Below, in pieces: positions 5,691 to 6,076 of a stretch of 6,076 nucleotides of DNA. The stretch spans positions 1 through 6,076 of the forward strand of contig JALULG010000004.1 of assembly GCA_027040785.1 (NCBI GenBank). The letters run 5' to 3'. The position numbers and the translations under genes were made by a program. Within the stretch, counting starts at the first letter, position 1; each line of letters begins with the position of its first letter. This stretch comes from a bacterium. GTDB lineage: Bacteria; Patescibacteriota; Patescibacteriia; JAACEG01. The notes under the pieces are model-generated. The model had not been told where the DNA came from, searched no databases, and was given only the letters and a program-made list of their open reading frames with translations.

Positions 5691-6076
5691 CTACTTTATC
5701 TTCTTTAACCAACCAAATCTGGTTTCAAAGGTTTTGATAATCATATCAAAGACGGTTTTGTTCTTTTGAGGAGTTAAGAGAACATATTTCTTACTGATGG
5801 CAATGTTGTTTGACGGATCTTTGGCAATGGCTCTGAAAGCGTAAGCGGTATTTGGTTTAAAGGTGGTGATAACGGTAATATGATCTTTGCTTAAAGATAA
5901 GGTTGGTCTGGTTAAAGTAATACCGGTTGATTGGGAATAGAAGTATTTTTTTCTTTCTTCTTTCTCAATCTCTTTTCTTTGTTCTTCCAAAGCTTTTAAA
6001 ATGTTTTCTTCGCTTAATTTTTCATTTTGAGATGATTCAATGTAGGCGATTTGACTGAAACTGTCTTCATCGGTGT
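5691..6076 (-). CDS. C-terminal part of an FN3-type, probably surface protein (5' end beyond window)
   Basis: The frame is open from the right edge to TAG at 5691-5693, giving 127 residues. There is no in-frame ATG, and a TTG at 5990 should not be taken as the start. Residues 1-16 (TDEDSFSQIAYIESSQ) resemble an early FN3 strand. Residues about 52-95 (LTRPTLSLSKDHITV, then FKPNTAYAFRAIAKD and SKKYVLLTP) match the second half of a fibronectin type III fold. Between them lies a charged helical stretch (about 20-45, rich in Glu/Lys/Arg). The tail (VFDMIIKTFETRFGWLKKIK) resembles the end I associate with Patescibacterial FN3 surface proteins. FN3 domains mediate binding or act as spacers, so cell-surface or secreted location is inferred. 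Its upstream domains and any signal peptide are not visible. Confidence 0.75.
   Translation of the reverse strand, partial: TDEDSFSQIAYIESSQNEKLSEENILKALEEQRKEIEKEERKKYFYSQSTGITLTRPTLSLSKDHITVITTFKPNTAYAFRAIAKDPSNNIAISKKYVLLTPQKNKTVFDMIIKTFETRFGWLKKIK

Noticed and set aside
5691..5990. A complete 99-residue gene starting at TTG 5990
   Set aside because: The frame stays open to the right edge and the upstream residues continue an FN3-like strand, so this is the end of a longer gene.

Overview
The window is AT-rich and all its genes read leftwards on the minus strand. The style suggests a Candidate Phyla Radiation / Patescibacteria genome of the Parcubacteria or Falkowbacteria type. The clues are a prepilin-type N-terminus fused to a long ectodomain, a short PilC/GspF protein, FN3-type surface proteins, Lys/Ile/Asn-rich proteins, an intergenic array of small palindromes, and no recognisable Shine-Dalgarno sequence at any of the four visible gene starts. 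This placement is an inference from style; there is no rRNA or ribosomal-protein marker here.

Layout in transcription order (right to left). 6076-5691: the C-terminal 127 residues of a larger FN3-type, probably surface-exposed protein whose 5' part lies beyond the right edge. 5690-5247: a 444-bp gene-free stretch holding about eight copies of a 29-bp hairpin element in mixed orientation, including an exact 55-bp duplication, followed by an extended -10 promoter directly before the next gene. 5240-3801: an ABC transporter ATPase of the MacB/LolD type with an unusual C-terminal extension of about 200 residues that contains an internal duplication. 3800-3631: 170 bp without a gene, containing a weak candidate promoter. 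3630-2443: a MacB/FtsX-type permease, the likely partner of the ATPase. 2432-1356: a PilC/GspF inner-membrane platform protein, 10 bp after the permease. 1354-1: a type IV prepilin-like protein starting 1 bp after the pilC stop, open past the left edge, with a carboxypeptidase-regulatory-like domain and beta-propeller-like repeats.

How they may fit together: ATPase and permease form an ABC complex that handles a substrate at the membrane or transmits force across it. The permease, PilC and pilin-like genes are packed tightly enough to be one transcript. PilC would support assembly of type IV pilus-like filaments, and the large pilin-like protein would be a minor or tip pilin with an adhesive or binding ectodomain. 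Linking the ABC pair to pilus or surface-protein function rests only on gene order. The most unusual features are the duplicated GGVGLD module on the ATPase, the pilin-propeller fusion, and the palindrome array with paired stem changes and a spacing of about 41 bp.
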